A DNA stretch of 64,000 bases, taken from assembly GCA_905221615.1 (NCBI GenBank), contig CAJNDT010003212.1, positions 472,001-536,000 on the forward strand, given 5' to 3'. Origin of the DNA: Symbiodinium sp. CCMP2592 (taxonomy: Eukaryota > Sar > Dinophyceae > Suessiales > Symbiodiniaceae). Below the pieces are notes generated by a model. That model was not told the origin of the DNA, made no database searches, and worked only from the letters and a program-made list of their open reading frames with translations. Positions 21,343 through 32,600 of the stretch are shown here, one piece after another. A program made the translations under genes and the position numbers. Within the stretch, counting starts at the first letter, position 1. Every line of letters starts with the position of its first letter.

Positions 21343-22393
21343 ATTGGTGCAGCAGGAGATCTGTCTTGCTCCGGTCCCCAGTAGCGCCTATTGTAGGTGC
21401 ATGTTGCCAGGGCATCAATGTTTTGAAGAGCACATGCTGAAGGTCATTTCGGGATGAAGTGCTTGAGATCTCGCTGGAGCTGACGACGTGAGTTACGGTG
21501 ACTTGGCACTTCTCAGGCGGAGATTTCCCTTCCTTGTTGTAGCTACACCGGCCCTTTCAAAACACGCCGCCCAGAAAAAGCGAAGACCGATTCTGGTAGG
21601 TTCTTCCTGGGCATGCGCGACCTGAGGTGGCAATATCTTGCATGCAGCTTAGCCAGTAGCAATGGCCAAAGGAACCCTTTTGCTTCCCAGATAGAAGTCC
21701 TCGATGTCGTCCCGATTGGGTGGCCTGCACTCCTTTGATTGTCGCGTACACTGTCCAGGAAAGCCTGATGGTTGTGCTCCGGGCAGAGGAGCTTTAACGG
21801 CTTCGTGCGAGATTCAAGATTGCCGAAGTTTGCAACTGTGGGCTAGGTAGGATCGGCGATGCCGGATCTGGCGAGGAACGCCGTACTTAGTTTCAGACGG
21901 GCTTCAATTCCGGGGCCGTCTCAGAGTTTGCCAAAGCCACACAAGAGTCTTGATTTGAGCGTTTTGTTCTGGGTTTGGGGTTGAAGGCCACATCTCCAAC
22001 AGAAGCAATGGTTGCCAACTCCTAGGTTAGGTGAGACCCCACATTAGACCCAGTTTGGGGTTGATGAAGTTGGGCCCCAGGGCCTACCATAACACTCCTC
22101 AGGCCCAATCTCCACGCAGTTGCTTTCCTCTGTGACTGGGATCTTGTGTCCGTAGTAGCGATGTGGTCACGAGCATCAACCTTTCAAGCCCTTCGGCGAG
22201 CCTGTGCCGAGTTGGCAGAAGCTGTGCCTTCAAGGTCCATTCCGCATCGCCACAAACAGTTGTGGACGAGCAAGCGTGAGTACCGGGTCGCAGCATGCAT
22301 CCCGACAACTTCAACTTAGATTGCCAGATGTGTCAGCATGTGTAAGGATGTTTTTTTGCCGTGAGGTTTGGTGAGACTCGGATAATCGTCTAC

Positions 22394-22541
22394 GCAACCT
22401 GAAATTGAATCGAATGCTTGCAGCTTACCTTTGCTCCGGCGATCAATCCGGATGAAACCAAATTGATTTCTGGAGTGGAGTCTCCAGAAACATCCGGGGG
22501 TTAAAGGATCTGTCCTATTCCGAGATCGCAGCGGTAAGACG
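22394..22541 (+). repeat. ~148-bp direct repeat, copy 1, with 8-bp hairpin
   Basis: Begins CGCAACCTGAAATTGAAT and ends CGAGATCGCAGCGGTAAGAC. It is about 85-90% identical to 22719-22864, 325 bp downstream. Inside, TTCTGGAG-TGGAGT-CTCCAGAA (22468-22489) is a perfect 8-bp stem with a 6-base loop. Confidence 0.85.
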
Positions 22542-22718
22542 AGAAATCTTTCAAGGAAGTCACAAGTCAAAGCGCGCTTTTCGTGAAACATCATGTCTTT
22601 TTGAAAGACGAGATAAGTAGGCACGTCCTCTCGGTGCCCGTCCGGGCTGCACTCCTTGTCTCTGAATGCGTTCCTGGGCCTTCTCCCTTCCCTCCTCCCT
22701 TCTCTTCCTCTCCCGAAC

Positions 22719-22864
22719 GCAACCTGAAATTGAATCTAAGGCTGGCAGCTTACCTTTGCTCCAGCGATCAATCCTGATGAAACAGGTTGATTTCTGGAGT
22801 GGAGTCTCCAGAAATATCCGGGGCTTACAGGATCTGTCCTATTCCGAGATCGCAACGGTAAGAC
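22719..22864 (+). repeat. ~146-bp direct repeat, copy 2, with 8-bp hairpin
   Basis: Second copy of the repeat at 22394-22541. The hairpin TTCTGGAG...CTCCAGAA is kept unchanged at 22792-22813 although flanking bases differ. Confidence 0.85.
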
Positions 22865-23817
22865 TGAGAAAGCCGAGCGGCAGCCGCAGGTGCTAGCTTG
22901 GAAGCCCTCCTCTGTCACTGCACGTCCAAGAGTTGAGAAATCGGGCGGCGAGGTGGGAAAGCACAGCCGACTGCAATGTTGAACCCAGGCTTAAGCGGGT
23001 TAATGAACCCACCCGGGTTGGAGAACTTGGACTTCAATGACAGCCAAGCTTGGGAAAGCCTCCACAACTCTGCAGAGCCACCCTCTGGCTGTTTAGAATC
23101 CGCCAGCTTTTCGAGGCCAGACGGGTCCGGCGCTTTGTTGCAAGCACCAGCTGGGATGGGAGCTTTCTCTTCAATTTGAATGCGGTCTCAAGCTTGCGAT
23201 TCCGGTTCACGACGTGTCATGTCCGCCCACTGAGCCGTCATCGTGAATAGCGAGCCTAGATTAGATGAGCCGGGAGCTATGCACACATGCATGGCAGCAG
23301 CAGCAGCACTGGTGAGTTTGCATGTAGGATGCCTTGTGTAATACCTGAACCAGCCATCCTTCAGTGACTGCGGCAAGTGTAAGAACTCGCACGTGTAGCC
23401 GAAGCCTGCCATAATGCAACAGCAGACCATCGTGAGAGGCTGCGGGCTCAGACACTTGGTCCAGACCTCCGTGTCCACTGTGATCCCAGCCGTGCTGACT
23501 TCCGCAGGAAGGGCCGGAGCAAGACTGGACGGAACAGCATTTGGAGGAGTGCTTTCGCCACGCTTCCGAGTGAGACCTCCCGACTACTGAGGTCCTTCAC
23601 TTTCAGCTTGGTCATCCTAGTCGTGGCCAGGGCTTGCGGCGCAGCGGAGCTGATTGCATTGGCCTTGTCTGGAGGACCAGCTTTAAGGTAGCCGCCTGAC
23701 GGTCAGAACACCGCTGCTAGCCCGGTACGGCTGCCATATGAGCATCGGACAAAACCTCCGTAAGAGCTAACATGACTAGAGCGCAACTGAGATGGTGAAA
23801 AACTAGGGTCTAGTAGG

Positions 23818-23909
23818 AAAACCGATAGGGGCCGACCCATGTTCTCGGCATGGCATCTTGTAGTTGATCTCTGCATAACCGATAGGGGCCGACCCGAGAT
23901 CTCGGCATG
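23818..23909 (+). repeat. 57-bp tandem duplication
   Basis: ACCGATAGGGGCCGACCC followed by CTCGGCATG occurs at 23821 and again at 23878. Confidence 0.8.
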
Positions 23910-25007
23910 AGCAGGTCGAACAATAGGTTTAGGCCGCCGCTCATATGCAAGCGCATGTCACGAGGCTTGCATTCGAACTGCGGCTCTAAATTCAAAACAG
24001 GTCCGGTCTGGGACACGTCGCATCCGCCTTCCCCAGGCTTGGCAAATGTAGCATGGGTGGGGCTCTTCGTCAGTCCAACTGGGGCCGCCACGTCGTGTTG
24101 CAGCGCTGCGACGCCCGTGAGCAGCACGCACCGCAGCGTTTGCATCGGGTTGGGGCGACGAAGCTTTGGCGTCGACCCTTTCCGCCTGCAGCTGCATTGA
24201 TCGAGGAGCTCCATGGCTTAAGCTAAATGCGCGGCGCGGACAGTTGCAAAAGCATCTTCGAGTGTGGAATCGTCCTCGGCCGTCTTCGGTGGTGTCGGCG
24301 CGGGAACTTGCAGACTTTGTGGGGAAAGGGCCTCCCGTGTTTTGTGAGTCGCTCATGTACCTGATGTAGCTGTCTTTTAACCTAAAGAAAGTCCCCCGAT
24401 CTCCGCTCGCACTGCCACTTGGGCGTCTTCTGTTGCCGGGCTTCGTCTCCGGAAGGACGTTAAGTCCGCTAAGTCCGCTCGCACTGCGATTCGTGCTCCG
24501 CCGTGACGCCGTGACCTGATCGCGACGCGAGCCCTTCTGAGAGCCCAAAGCTCTGAGCACATCTTCAAGGCAGCAGCAGCAGGCCTTGGTTTAGCAGGTT
24601 GTTGAGCCCACAAGTACTGGGCTGAACCTTCTGATGTGAACACGTATCTGCTCCGGGAGCCCAGACGAAGACGACAAACACCTGCATACTTCAGTGGGAC
24701 TGCCTGGCACGTGGCACTCTGTCTGTTGGCTTCCGGTGTCGACAAGGCTTGGATTGCCAAAGGTTGCTTGGCCAAGAGCCCTGCACACAGGATGCCTCAG
24801 GCAGCCACCCTCCGAGCCACGCCAACGCAAGGATCATCGTGAGAGGCCGACTCAGACGATTTGCCCTTGCCAGACATATAGGACGTTTGTGCTAGACAGA
24901 ATGCTTCTGCCACGCCCATTCAGGTGTGGGCGCATTGTTTTGGGCTCGTTGAGGGGAGAGTTGTTGCGGTATTCCAAGCAAGCCATTGACTGCTCGGGCT
25001 GCCAGTG
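23910..25007. other. No confident gene; open frames on both strands
   Basis: A 200-codon - frame (23958-24560) overlaps + frames 23907-24200 and 24166-24369. Short AAGTCCGCT repeats occur near 24450-24480. No motif identifies a product on either strand. Confidence 0.25.
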
Positions 25008-25108
25008 TAATCCCTTCCCCCTAATATTAAAGGGTCGGGGCCCCCCCCCCCTTCGCCCTAAATAAAAACTCGAGAATGTTTTTATAATTAGGGGACCCTT
25101 GTTATCTC
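25008..25108. mobile_element. MITE-like inverted-repeat element, left flank of array
   Basis: TAATCCCTTCCCCCTAATAT at 25008 is nearly the reverse complement of the end of the element at 29046-29200 (TAATCCCTTCCCCCTTTTAC). It also shares TGTTTTTATAATTAGGGG in direct orientation with that element. It looks truncated at its right end. No transposase is present. Confidence 0.45.
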
Positions 25109-25312
25109 AACTGCCAGAAACACAGGTTCTACAAGTAATTAAATGATGAAAATGATGACGATGAAAATGATGATGACGATTACGGTGATGCTTGTTATGA
25201 TGAAGATGGCGGTAGTGGTGGTGATGGTAATGATGACGATGATCATGGTCCAGGAAAAGAAGATGATGATGATGTTGTTGTTGATAGTAGCAGCAGTAGT
25301 AGTAGTCGGAGA

Positions 25313-25318
25313 AATAGC

Positions 25319-25406
<88 letters not shown>
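25313..25406 (+). repeat. (AGT)n trinucleotide microsatellite
   Basis: About 28 nearly uninterrupted AGT units. Shorter, AGC-interrupted versions occur at 26600-26710 and 27870-27965. Confidence 0.95.
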
Positions 25407-25410
<4 letters not shown>

Positions 25411-25699
25411 CAGTCGCAGCAGTAATTAGCAGCAATCGCAGCGGCAGCAGGAGCTGGAGTAGTAGTGGTATTGTCAATAGCAGGAGTAGAACATCCGCAG
25501 CATCAGCACCAATAGCATTTGGGCAAAGGGGCATGGGAAAGTGGGAATGGGTGGGTTTTGGTGGGTTTGCGCGGGTTTTCGGCGGGTTTGGTTTTGGTTT
25601 TGGTCATTTCAAATTTCGATTCTGGATGGGGAAAGGGCCCACGGGGACACCGCCAGAATTGGGCCTGCGACCGTGCCCAAATCCCCTAGGGAGGCAGCC

Positions 25700-25897
25700 G
25701 CCCGCCCCCAGAACTATCTGGCCATGGCCTAATGGGCAAACGTCTGCCTCCAAAGCCCTCCTCGGGAAGGTCGTGGGCTCAACCCCCGGGGGTGTCATTT
25801 GGGCCCTTTCCCCACCCGGAATCGAGATTTTGGGGTGACCTGAAGCTCTGGGCTCTCTGGAGACTTAAGAAACGCTATTATAAGGGCTGCAAATCAC
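25700..25897 (+). mobile_element. tRNA-derived SINE-like element, copy 1
   Basis: A box TGGCCTAATGG (25725-25735) and B box GGGCTCAACCC (25775-25785) lie 50 bp apart, as in tRNA-type Pol III promoters. The 3' part ends AAGAAACGCTATTATAAGGG, resembling the AAGCGCTATATAA-type tails of many SINE/LINE pairs, then passes into short repeats. The tRNA arms do not pair well, so it is a tRNA relic and not a working tRNA. Confidence 0.55.
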
Positions 25898-26669
25898 ACC
25901 AAATCCGTGCAAATGCACACTAAAACCGTGCAAATGCACATTAAATCCGTGCAAAGACATACGAAATTCGTGCTAAAAATACGCACGAAATGCGTGCAAA
26001 TACACACCAAATCCGTGCAAATACACACGGAATCCGTGCAAATACACGCCGAATCCATGCAGCTAATAAAGCTTTGAATGCGGCTCAATTGAGCAGTTGC
26101 TGAGTCATGCAATTGTAATCCTTTGGAAGCATCGTACCCATCCACGTGCTGGTGATGTGACGGTTATGATTAGGAAACGTTCTTTTCCATGCTAGTAAGA
26201 TTCGTATCTGAGTTTCACCATGAACTGTTGTTCCGACAATCTGACGGCAGTACTTTGCTTAATGTGATGATGATGAGGAGGATGATGAGGAGGATGAGGA
26301 TGAGGATGAGGATGAGGATGCTTATAATGCTGATGATGATGTCGATGTCGAAGGTTTGGAGTAGCCATTGCAGCCATCTCATCTTCCATCCGGTCAATGC
26401 ACGCTCGCTCATTGTTGCGGTAGTGGTAGCAGTTAGCAGTTGTCGTCGTAATAGGAGGAGTGGTTGTTGTTGTAGTGATAACAAGAATAGCAGCAGCAGC
26501 AGCAGCAGCAGGAGCAGCAGTGGTAATTAGTGGCAGTGGTAATTGGTGGTGGTGGTGGTGGTGGTGGTAGAAGTAGTCGTCGTCATCGTAGTACAAGGAA
26601 TAGTACAAGTAGTAGTAGTAGCAGCAGGATCAGTAGTAGTACTAGTAGCAGCAGCAGCAGCAGCAGCAG

Positions 26670-26706
<37 letters not shown>

Positions 26707-27009
26707 CGGAGAAATAGCAGTAGTAGTAGTGGTAGCAGTCGCAGCAGTAGCAGCAATCGCAGCGGCAGCAGGAGCAGGAGTAGTAGTGGTATTGTCACTA
26801 ACAGGAGTAGAACATCCACAGCATCAGCACCAATAGCATTTGGGCAAAGGGGCATGGGAAAGTGGGAATGGGTGGGTTCTGGTGGGTTTGGTTGTGCTCT
26901 TGGCGGTTTTTGGTCAATTCAAATTTCGATTCTGGATGGGGAAGGGGCCCACGGGGACACCGCCAGAATTGGGCCTGCGACCGTGGCCAAACCCCCTAAG
27001 GAGGCAGCC

Positions 27010-27206
27010 GCCCGCCCCCAGAACTATCTGGCCATGGCCTAATGGGTAAACATCTGCCTCCAAAGCCCTCCTTGGGAAGGTCGTGGGCTCAACCCCCGGG
27101 GGTGTCATTTGGGCCCTTTCCCCACCCGGAATCGAGATTTTGGGGTGACCTGAAGCTCTGGGCTCTCTGGAGACTTACGAAACGCTATTATAAGGGCTGC
27201 AAATCA
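27010..27206 (+). mobile_element. tRNA-derived SINE-like element, copy 2
   Basis: A box 27035-27045 and B box 27085-27095, again 50 bp apart; tail ACGAAACGCTATTATAAGGG. Being inside the tandem unit, it was probably multiplied by tandem duplication and not by separate insertion. Confidence 0.55.
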
Positions 27207-28288
27207 CACCAAATCCGTGCAAAGACATACGAAATTCGTGCTAGAAATACACACGAAATGCGTGCAAATACACACCAAATCCGTGCAAATACACACGGAA
27301 TCCGTGCAAATACACGCCGAATCCACGCAGCTAATAAAGCTTTGAATGCGGCTCAATTGAGCAGTTGCTGAGTCATGCAATTGTAATCCTTTGGAAGCAT
27401 CGTACCCATCCACGTGCTGGTGATGTGACGGTTATGATTAGGAAACGTTCTTTTCCATGCTAGTAAGATTCGTATCTGAGTTTCATCATGAATTGTTGTT
27501 CCGACAATCTGACGGCAGTACTTTGCTTAATGTGATGATGATGAGGAGGATGATGAGGAGGATGAGGATGAGGATGAGGATGCTTATAATGATGATGATG
27601 ATGTCGATGTCGAAGGTTTGGAGTAGCCATTGCAGCCATCTCATCTTCCATCCGGTCAATGCACGCTCGCTCATTGTTGCGGTAGTGGTAGCAGTTAGCA
27701 GTTGTCGTCGTAATAGGAGGAGTGGTTGTTGTTGTAGTGATAACAAGAATAGCAGCAGCAGCAGCAGCAGGAGCAGCAGTGGTAATTAGTGGCAGTGGTA
27801 ATTGGTGGTGGTGGTGGTGGTGGTGGTGGTGGTGGTAGAAGTAGTCGTCGTCATCGTAGTACAAGGAATAGTACAAGTAGTAGTAGTAGCAGCAGGATCA
27901 GTAGTAGTACTAGTAGCAGCAGCAGCAGCAGCAGCAGGAGTAGTAGTAGTAGTAGTAGTAGTAGTCGGAGAAATAGCAGTAGTAGTAGTGGTAGCAGTCG
28001 CAGCAGTAGCAGCAATCGCAGCGGCAGCAGGAGCAGGAGTAGTAGTGGTATTGTCACTAACAGGAGTAGAACATCCACAGCATCAGCACCAATAGCATTT
28101 GGGCAAAGGGGCATGGGAAAGTGGGAATGGGTGGGTTCTGGTGGGTTTGTGCGGTTTTCGGCGGGTTTGGTTGTGCTCTTGGCGGTTTTTGGTCAATTCA
28201 AATTTCGATTCTGGATGGGGAAAGGGCCCACGGGGACACCGCCAGAATTGGGCCTGCGACCGTGGCCAAACCCCCTAAGGAGGCAGCC

Positions 28289-28485
28289 GCCCGCCCCCAG
28301 AACTATCTGGCCATGGCCTAATGGGTAAACGTCTGCCTCCAAAGCCCTCCTCGGGAAGGTCGTGGGCTCAATCCCCGGGGGTGTCATTTGGGCCCTTTCC
28401 CCACCCGGAATCGAGATTTTGGGGTGACCTGAAGCTCTGGGCTCTCTGGAGACTTAAGAAACGCTATTATAAGGGCTGCAAATCA
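28289..28485 (+). mobile_element. tRNA-derived SINE-like element, copy 3
   Basis: A box 28314-28324 and B box GGGCTCAATCC (28364-28374), 50 bp apart, with the same tail. The B box here differs from the other two by one base. Confidence 0.55.
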
Positions 28486-28970
28486 CACCAAATCCACACC
28501 AAATCCATGCAAATACACACTAAATCCGTGCAAATACACGCCGAATCCATGCAAACACACACTAAATCCGTGTAAAGACACACACTAAATCCCTCTAACT
28601 ACACACCAGGTACACAGTAAATGCGTGCAAATACACACGGAATCTGTGCAAATACACACACTAAATCCCTGTAATTAGACACCAAATATTGCGTGCAAAT
28701 ACTCACGATCCGTGCAAACACACGCTAAATGCGTATAAATACATGCAAATACACACTAAATTCGTGCAACTACACAGGACGTGGGTGCAAATACACACCA
28801 AATCCGTGCAAATACACACGGAATCCGTGCAAATACATCTAAATCCGTGAATCCGTGCAAATACATACTAAATCCGTGCAAATACACACTGAATCCGTGC
28901 AAATACACACTAAATCCGTGCAAATACACAAATCCGTGCAAATACACACTAAATCTAAATACGCATTAAA
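28486..28970 (+). repeat. Minisatellite of ~18-20 bp (ATCCGTGCAAATACACAC)
   Basis: More than twenty imperfect units in which AATCCGTGCAAATACACAC alternates with variants such as AATGCGTGCAAAT and AATCCCTGTAAT. Shorter blocks follow the SINE-like core in the other two units (25897-26060 and 27207-27330). Confidence 0.9.
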
Positions 28971-29045
28971 AAAATAGGCTTCAATAAAGGCTTGGCTAAT
29001 AAAGCTTTTCATGCGGCTCAATTGAGCAGTTGCTGAGTCATGCAA

Positions 29046-29200
29046 TTATAATTCTTCCCCCTAAACCCTCAATCTATAGACCCTAAACCTTCCCCCTAAT
29101 TCAAATTAGGGTTTAAAGGGCGGTGCTACTTCCGGGTGGATCGGGGGAAAAGTGTTTTTATAATTAGGGGTCCCTTTAGTAAAAGGGGGAAGGGATTATG
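29046..29200. mobile_element. MITE-like inverted-repeat element, right flank of array
   Basis: About 155 bp with imperfect terminal inverted repeats: TATAATTCTTCCCCCTAAA at the left and, read in reverse complement, CATAATCCCTTCCCCCTTTT at the right. The interior has CCCTAAA/TTTAGGG-like motifs and TGTTTTTATAATTAGGGG shared with 25008-25108. No open frame. Confidence 0.5.
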
Positions 29201-29534
29201 AATCAGCAGCCGTCGTCCCAAGTTTCCCCTTTCCAAACAATTCTGCTTGGTCGTACTGCCCGGATTCCTTGGCAGGCAGAGTGTGTGCGGTGTGGACTTG
29301 GAAGTGAATAGCTTGTGGCGTAGGCAGCGCCTCAATGCTTGTTTGGAGCTGCCGTGCTCTAAAGGGTACCAGTTCGCTGTTCTGGGAGTCCACTGCACGC
29401 AGGATGCCTTGTCGATGCACGTCTTCGCAGAGACTGCACGGCTGAAGTTGCTGCGCCGGCAGCGCCCCGCCTCTGGCTGAGCGTGCAGTGTCTGCGACTT
29501 CGAGGCTGCTCTGATGCTCTTGCCCTCGGTTCTT

Positions 29535-29601
29535 GTCGGATGTACAGCACAGTGCAGCTTTGCCAGTGTACAACTCGACGTTGTGCACACACTGCCTTGT
29601 T
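29535..29601 (+). repeat. Dispersed repeat copy (pairs with 19627-19693)
   Basis: Second copy of the short repeat described at 19627-19693, in the same orientation and 9.9 kb away. Confidence 0.6.
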
Positions 29602-30105
29602 CTAAGCGTGAAAATGCATGTCTTTAGCTGCTTCTCACACACGGTGGAGTGATCATTCTGTGGACCCTTCAGCCTTATATGCTGAGATTCGTCCGATTGC
29701 GCTCTGCGCACAGACGGTTGCCCCGCAGTTTAATGGAATCAGATGGTCATGGACGATGATGGAGGCAGTACCTAGCAACTTGGCACACGCGATGGCGCAA
29801 TGGCCGCAGCTTGCCTGCCCCTGCCAATACCCAAGTGATAACGTATGCGGGGTTCACTGCCGTCGGAACCGCATGACAGCGTGCCTTTGGGCAGGTGTGA
29901 TGGCCCATCTGCGGTCCCTGATTTCCATAGTTGTTCATTGCCAGCTTGAGAAAAGGACATGTGGACATTTCCTGCAGGCATCATCCCAAGAGCCCGCGGC
30001 AACAAGGTGTTTTGACGAGCGGGCTGCCTGCGTTCAGGCGAAACGGATGTGGCTCTCTGTGCTGGTGCTTTTGGTTGGCGGTGCTCCCGATCGGAGGATC
30101 TTTGC

Positions 30106-30624
30106 GATGTGAAGCGACATGTCGCTTGAAAGATCTTGGAAGGACTTCGCGGATGCGAATGTCGCTGATTCAAGCACGGGAACTTCGTTTTTCGACTCCT
30201 GCGAGCGAGCTGTGGATGATTCGGGTGCGCGGGCCTGCAACCGATGGAAGTCCGCTGGGATCCTTGTCGGTCGTGCCGTCCCTGACAGGGCAAGAATATG
30301 CTGACCTGATGTGCCTGCACATAGCTCAGCCTTGCTTAGAGAGCTTTGCCATGTCGAGTTTGAACGACTGCTGCGCTCACCTTTGCGGCGGCTCAGCATG
30401 TCGAGCGCTTCTGAGCCGCGATCTTGAATTGGATGGGTTTCAACACACAGATCTTTGGGGACACGCAGCAAGCTTCAGACCTTGAGTTGTTTGAACATGC
30501 TTTCTGGTTGTGCGGATTTTCCCACAGCACAGCTGTTGATTGTCATGTGATATGGGCCACGTACAACGTCCAGCCCAAGGACATTCACGCAGATCGTGTG
30601 CGAATGTTGGACAACGGCTTCTGA
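30106..30624 (+). CDS. Candidate coding segments, product unknown
   Basis: A + frame open to 30485 contains GRTSRMRMSLIQARELRF and GQEYADLMCLHIAQPCLESF. In another frame, a convincing terminal segment 30451-30624 follows a TTTCAACACACAG acceptor, contains ASDLELFEHAFWLCGFSHST and VIWATYNVQPKDIHADRVRM, and ends at TGA. The two would need an intron or a frameshift between about 30340 and 30450. No family is recognised. Confidence 0.3.
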
Positions 30625-30639
30625 CGGCTATAAGGTCAG

Positions 30640-31620
30640 GAGTGCATCCAAGAATGTTCAGATCGTGACCTCACCGCAAGCGAATCTTGTGAGATCCGGC
30701 TACCTAGTGACTGTATCGGGCGTGTGCGGCATAGATCTTCGCTAGCAGAATGGTCAGATGAGCAGCTTGTGAGCAGCTTGAGGCGAGGATCAACGGCGAG
30801 GCAGTGGCCTTTGGAGGCTTCTGCATCGTGGCACATCTGCTGGGCGGTTACCTTTGTTGAGTCATGCCTAAGCCGCACCATGCTGGCTCGCTTTTGCAAC
30901 CGGCTGGGGGCTGCTCTAGCTCCTGCGACTGCACTCTGTCTGCAAGGGGAGCAGCTTGGGCAGTGTTCTTAGACAACCAAAGAGATCTAGCCAGTCACCT
31001 GAACCAAGGACTCGTCACCATCTTGTCGAAAAGTGTCGCGGAGCTTCCGGTGCTCCGCAGAAAATCAACGTACTGTCGCCCGTACCTCTGCCACAGCCGG
31101 AAGCCGCAGAGGTCCTCTTGCCTGCGCAAGGCACATCTGGAGTCCTGCAGCTCACAGATTTGGGGGGGGGTTGCCGGCACTATGGGACTCAGAGGTGGAA
31201 CCGCCAGACACTCCCATGACGACTCCTGAGCTTGGGCTTTGGAGTAGTATTGGTCTACTGGCATTATTCCTACATTTTGAGACTGCCACGTGTTGTGTAC
31301 CAGAGGTGTGCGAAGCCCATCCTAGATGCACTGGCTTTCAAGATTCGAAGGCTCTGTTTCGCTTGGATGTGCCATTCCGTGCCTGTTCTTGCTTTCGGGA
31401 GCCCGCGACTATCACCTACATGACATGTGCGATTGCAGGCAACGTGGGCCGGACGATGCCTGTTACAGTTACTGCACACAACTAGCCAGAAATGTTGTTG
31501 GTCGTGGCAAGTCATGTGGTCCTATCTTGAGATCACCCAACACTTCGTGCCAAAACCTGTTGTTACCATAGACTCCAGTGAGGCGGGCGAGTGCACCACG
31601 GATCTCTGCTACTGCTAGCG
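30640..31620 (+). other. Possible coding segments, three frames open
   Basis: All three + frames are long here. Protein-like stretches include PLPQPEAAEVLLPAQGTSGV (about 31080-31140) and WAVFLDNQRDLASHLNQGLV (about 30956-31015). I could not choose a frame or splice sites. Confidence 0.2.
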
Positions 31621-32100
31621 CATGCGTCGGTTTGGGCGGCTAGTCGTTGTGGCAGGGGCGATCAATATTGCTGAACGAAACGTGCCACCTGGGATTCTGC
31701 AACAAACAGAGCCTCAAAGGAATGAACTGCGTCGGTTTTTGCGAGTCGTTCTAGACTGCGTCCTGTGACGTCCAGTGAATGCAGAGCGTCCAAGCCCACA
31801 CGTCAATAATGCAGAAGGCATTATCACACTACAACACTCGGTGGTTATTGGCTAGTCGCTAGCCATGACACCCAAAACGGGTGGGAAGGGGTGTTGAATA
31901 TCTGAGATTTTCCAACGAAAGGCAGCAAGCATCTTTGTTCACAGTTGCATCCGGCTTCGCCCTTTCGGGCACATTTTGCCTCCTCTCCCTCCAGGTTAAG
32001 AGCAACCTATATCTCGTCTTTACGCGCTTTTAGCCGCTTTTAGGCATCCATCGTTTGAATGGAGGAATCGCGGTGAAGGGCCTTGGACGGCCGAGAAGGC
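31621..32100. other. No gene seen
   Basis: No open frame of note and no repeat I could define, apart from a short GGCTAGTCGCTAGCC palindrome near 31850. Confidence 0.4.
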
Positions 32101-32107
32101 CCATGTT

Positions 32108-32600
32108 CACCGCCGCACATTTGCCCGCGGCCACTTCTGGCAACAAGCGTCGGTGATCATCGGTGGGGCAAAGGGCCAGCGAAAAGGTTGGTGGGAAAAG
32201 CTGAGCTGAATCCCTGCTTGCCAGCAGGCATGAGCCCTTCAAGCCCCTGTGAGCTGATCAGAGCTTAGTTTCACGGCATCGCGGCATCCTTTTTGGTCCG
32301 GACTATGATGCGCATGGCCCGCAGAAAGCACGGCAACGGCCAAAACGAGTGTACGCGCGGAGCGGCTGGTGGTTTTGAGCTGAACACACGGCCCAGGCTT
32401 TAAAGTCGACAGATGAGGTGTAAATCTGCCACGGGTTTGGTGAGTGCGCCTTCACCGCCGCCTATTTGTCCACGCCCACTCCCTTTGAGTGACTATCGGT
32501 AGGGCAAAGGGCCAGGGAAAGGTTGATGGGAAAAGCTGAGCTGAATCCCTGCTTGCCAGCAGGCACGAGCCCGTCTGCCGCTCCTGTGAATGTCACCAGC
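32108..32600 (+). repeat. Tandem duplication of ~345 bp
   Basis: CACCGCCG...AAAGGGCCAGCGAAAAGGTTGGTGGGAAAAGC... at 32108-32240 recurs with substitutions at 32450-32585. The segment TGGTTTTGAGCTGAACACA also recurs (about 32369 and 32619). Confidence 0.7.

Larger units (their letters stand above)
25143..28970 (+). repeat. Three-copy ~1.3-kb tandem array of microsatellites plus SINE-like core
   Basis: The landmark GGGCAAAGGGGCATGGGAAA recurs at 25521, 26842 and 28101, giving spacings of 1321 and 1259 bp. Each unit runs: GAT/ATG trinucleotides, AGT/AGC trinucleotides, a G-rich TGGGTGGGTTTTGGTGGG block, a tRNA-like core, then ATCCGTGCAAATACACAC minisatellite. Copies 2 and 3 are almost identical; copy 1 is the most diverged. 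Long frames of poly-Ser, poly-Val, poly-Leu or poly-His here are translations of microsatellites and are not genes. Confidence 0.9.

Noticed and set aside
27035-27110. Functional tRNA gene
   Set aside because: A and B boxes fit, but acceptor, anticodon and T stems do not pair convincingly, and the same sequence is repeated inside tandem units. A SINE relic fits better.
25143-28330. Long open frames of poly-Ser, poly-Val, poly-Leu and poly-His on both strands
   Set aside because: They are direct translations of AGT/AGC/GAT trinucleotide repeats, open in several frames at once, with no unique protein sequence.
30790-30860. Alpha/beta hydrolase-like GHSLGG motif (reads VAHLLGGYLC)
   Set aside because: The nucleophile Ser is absent, the frame ends immediately after, and no other hydrolase landmarks occur nearby.
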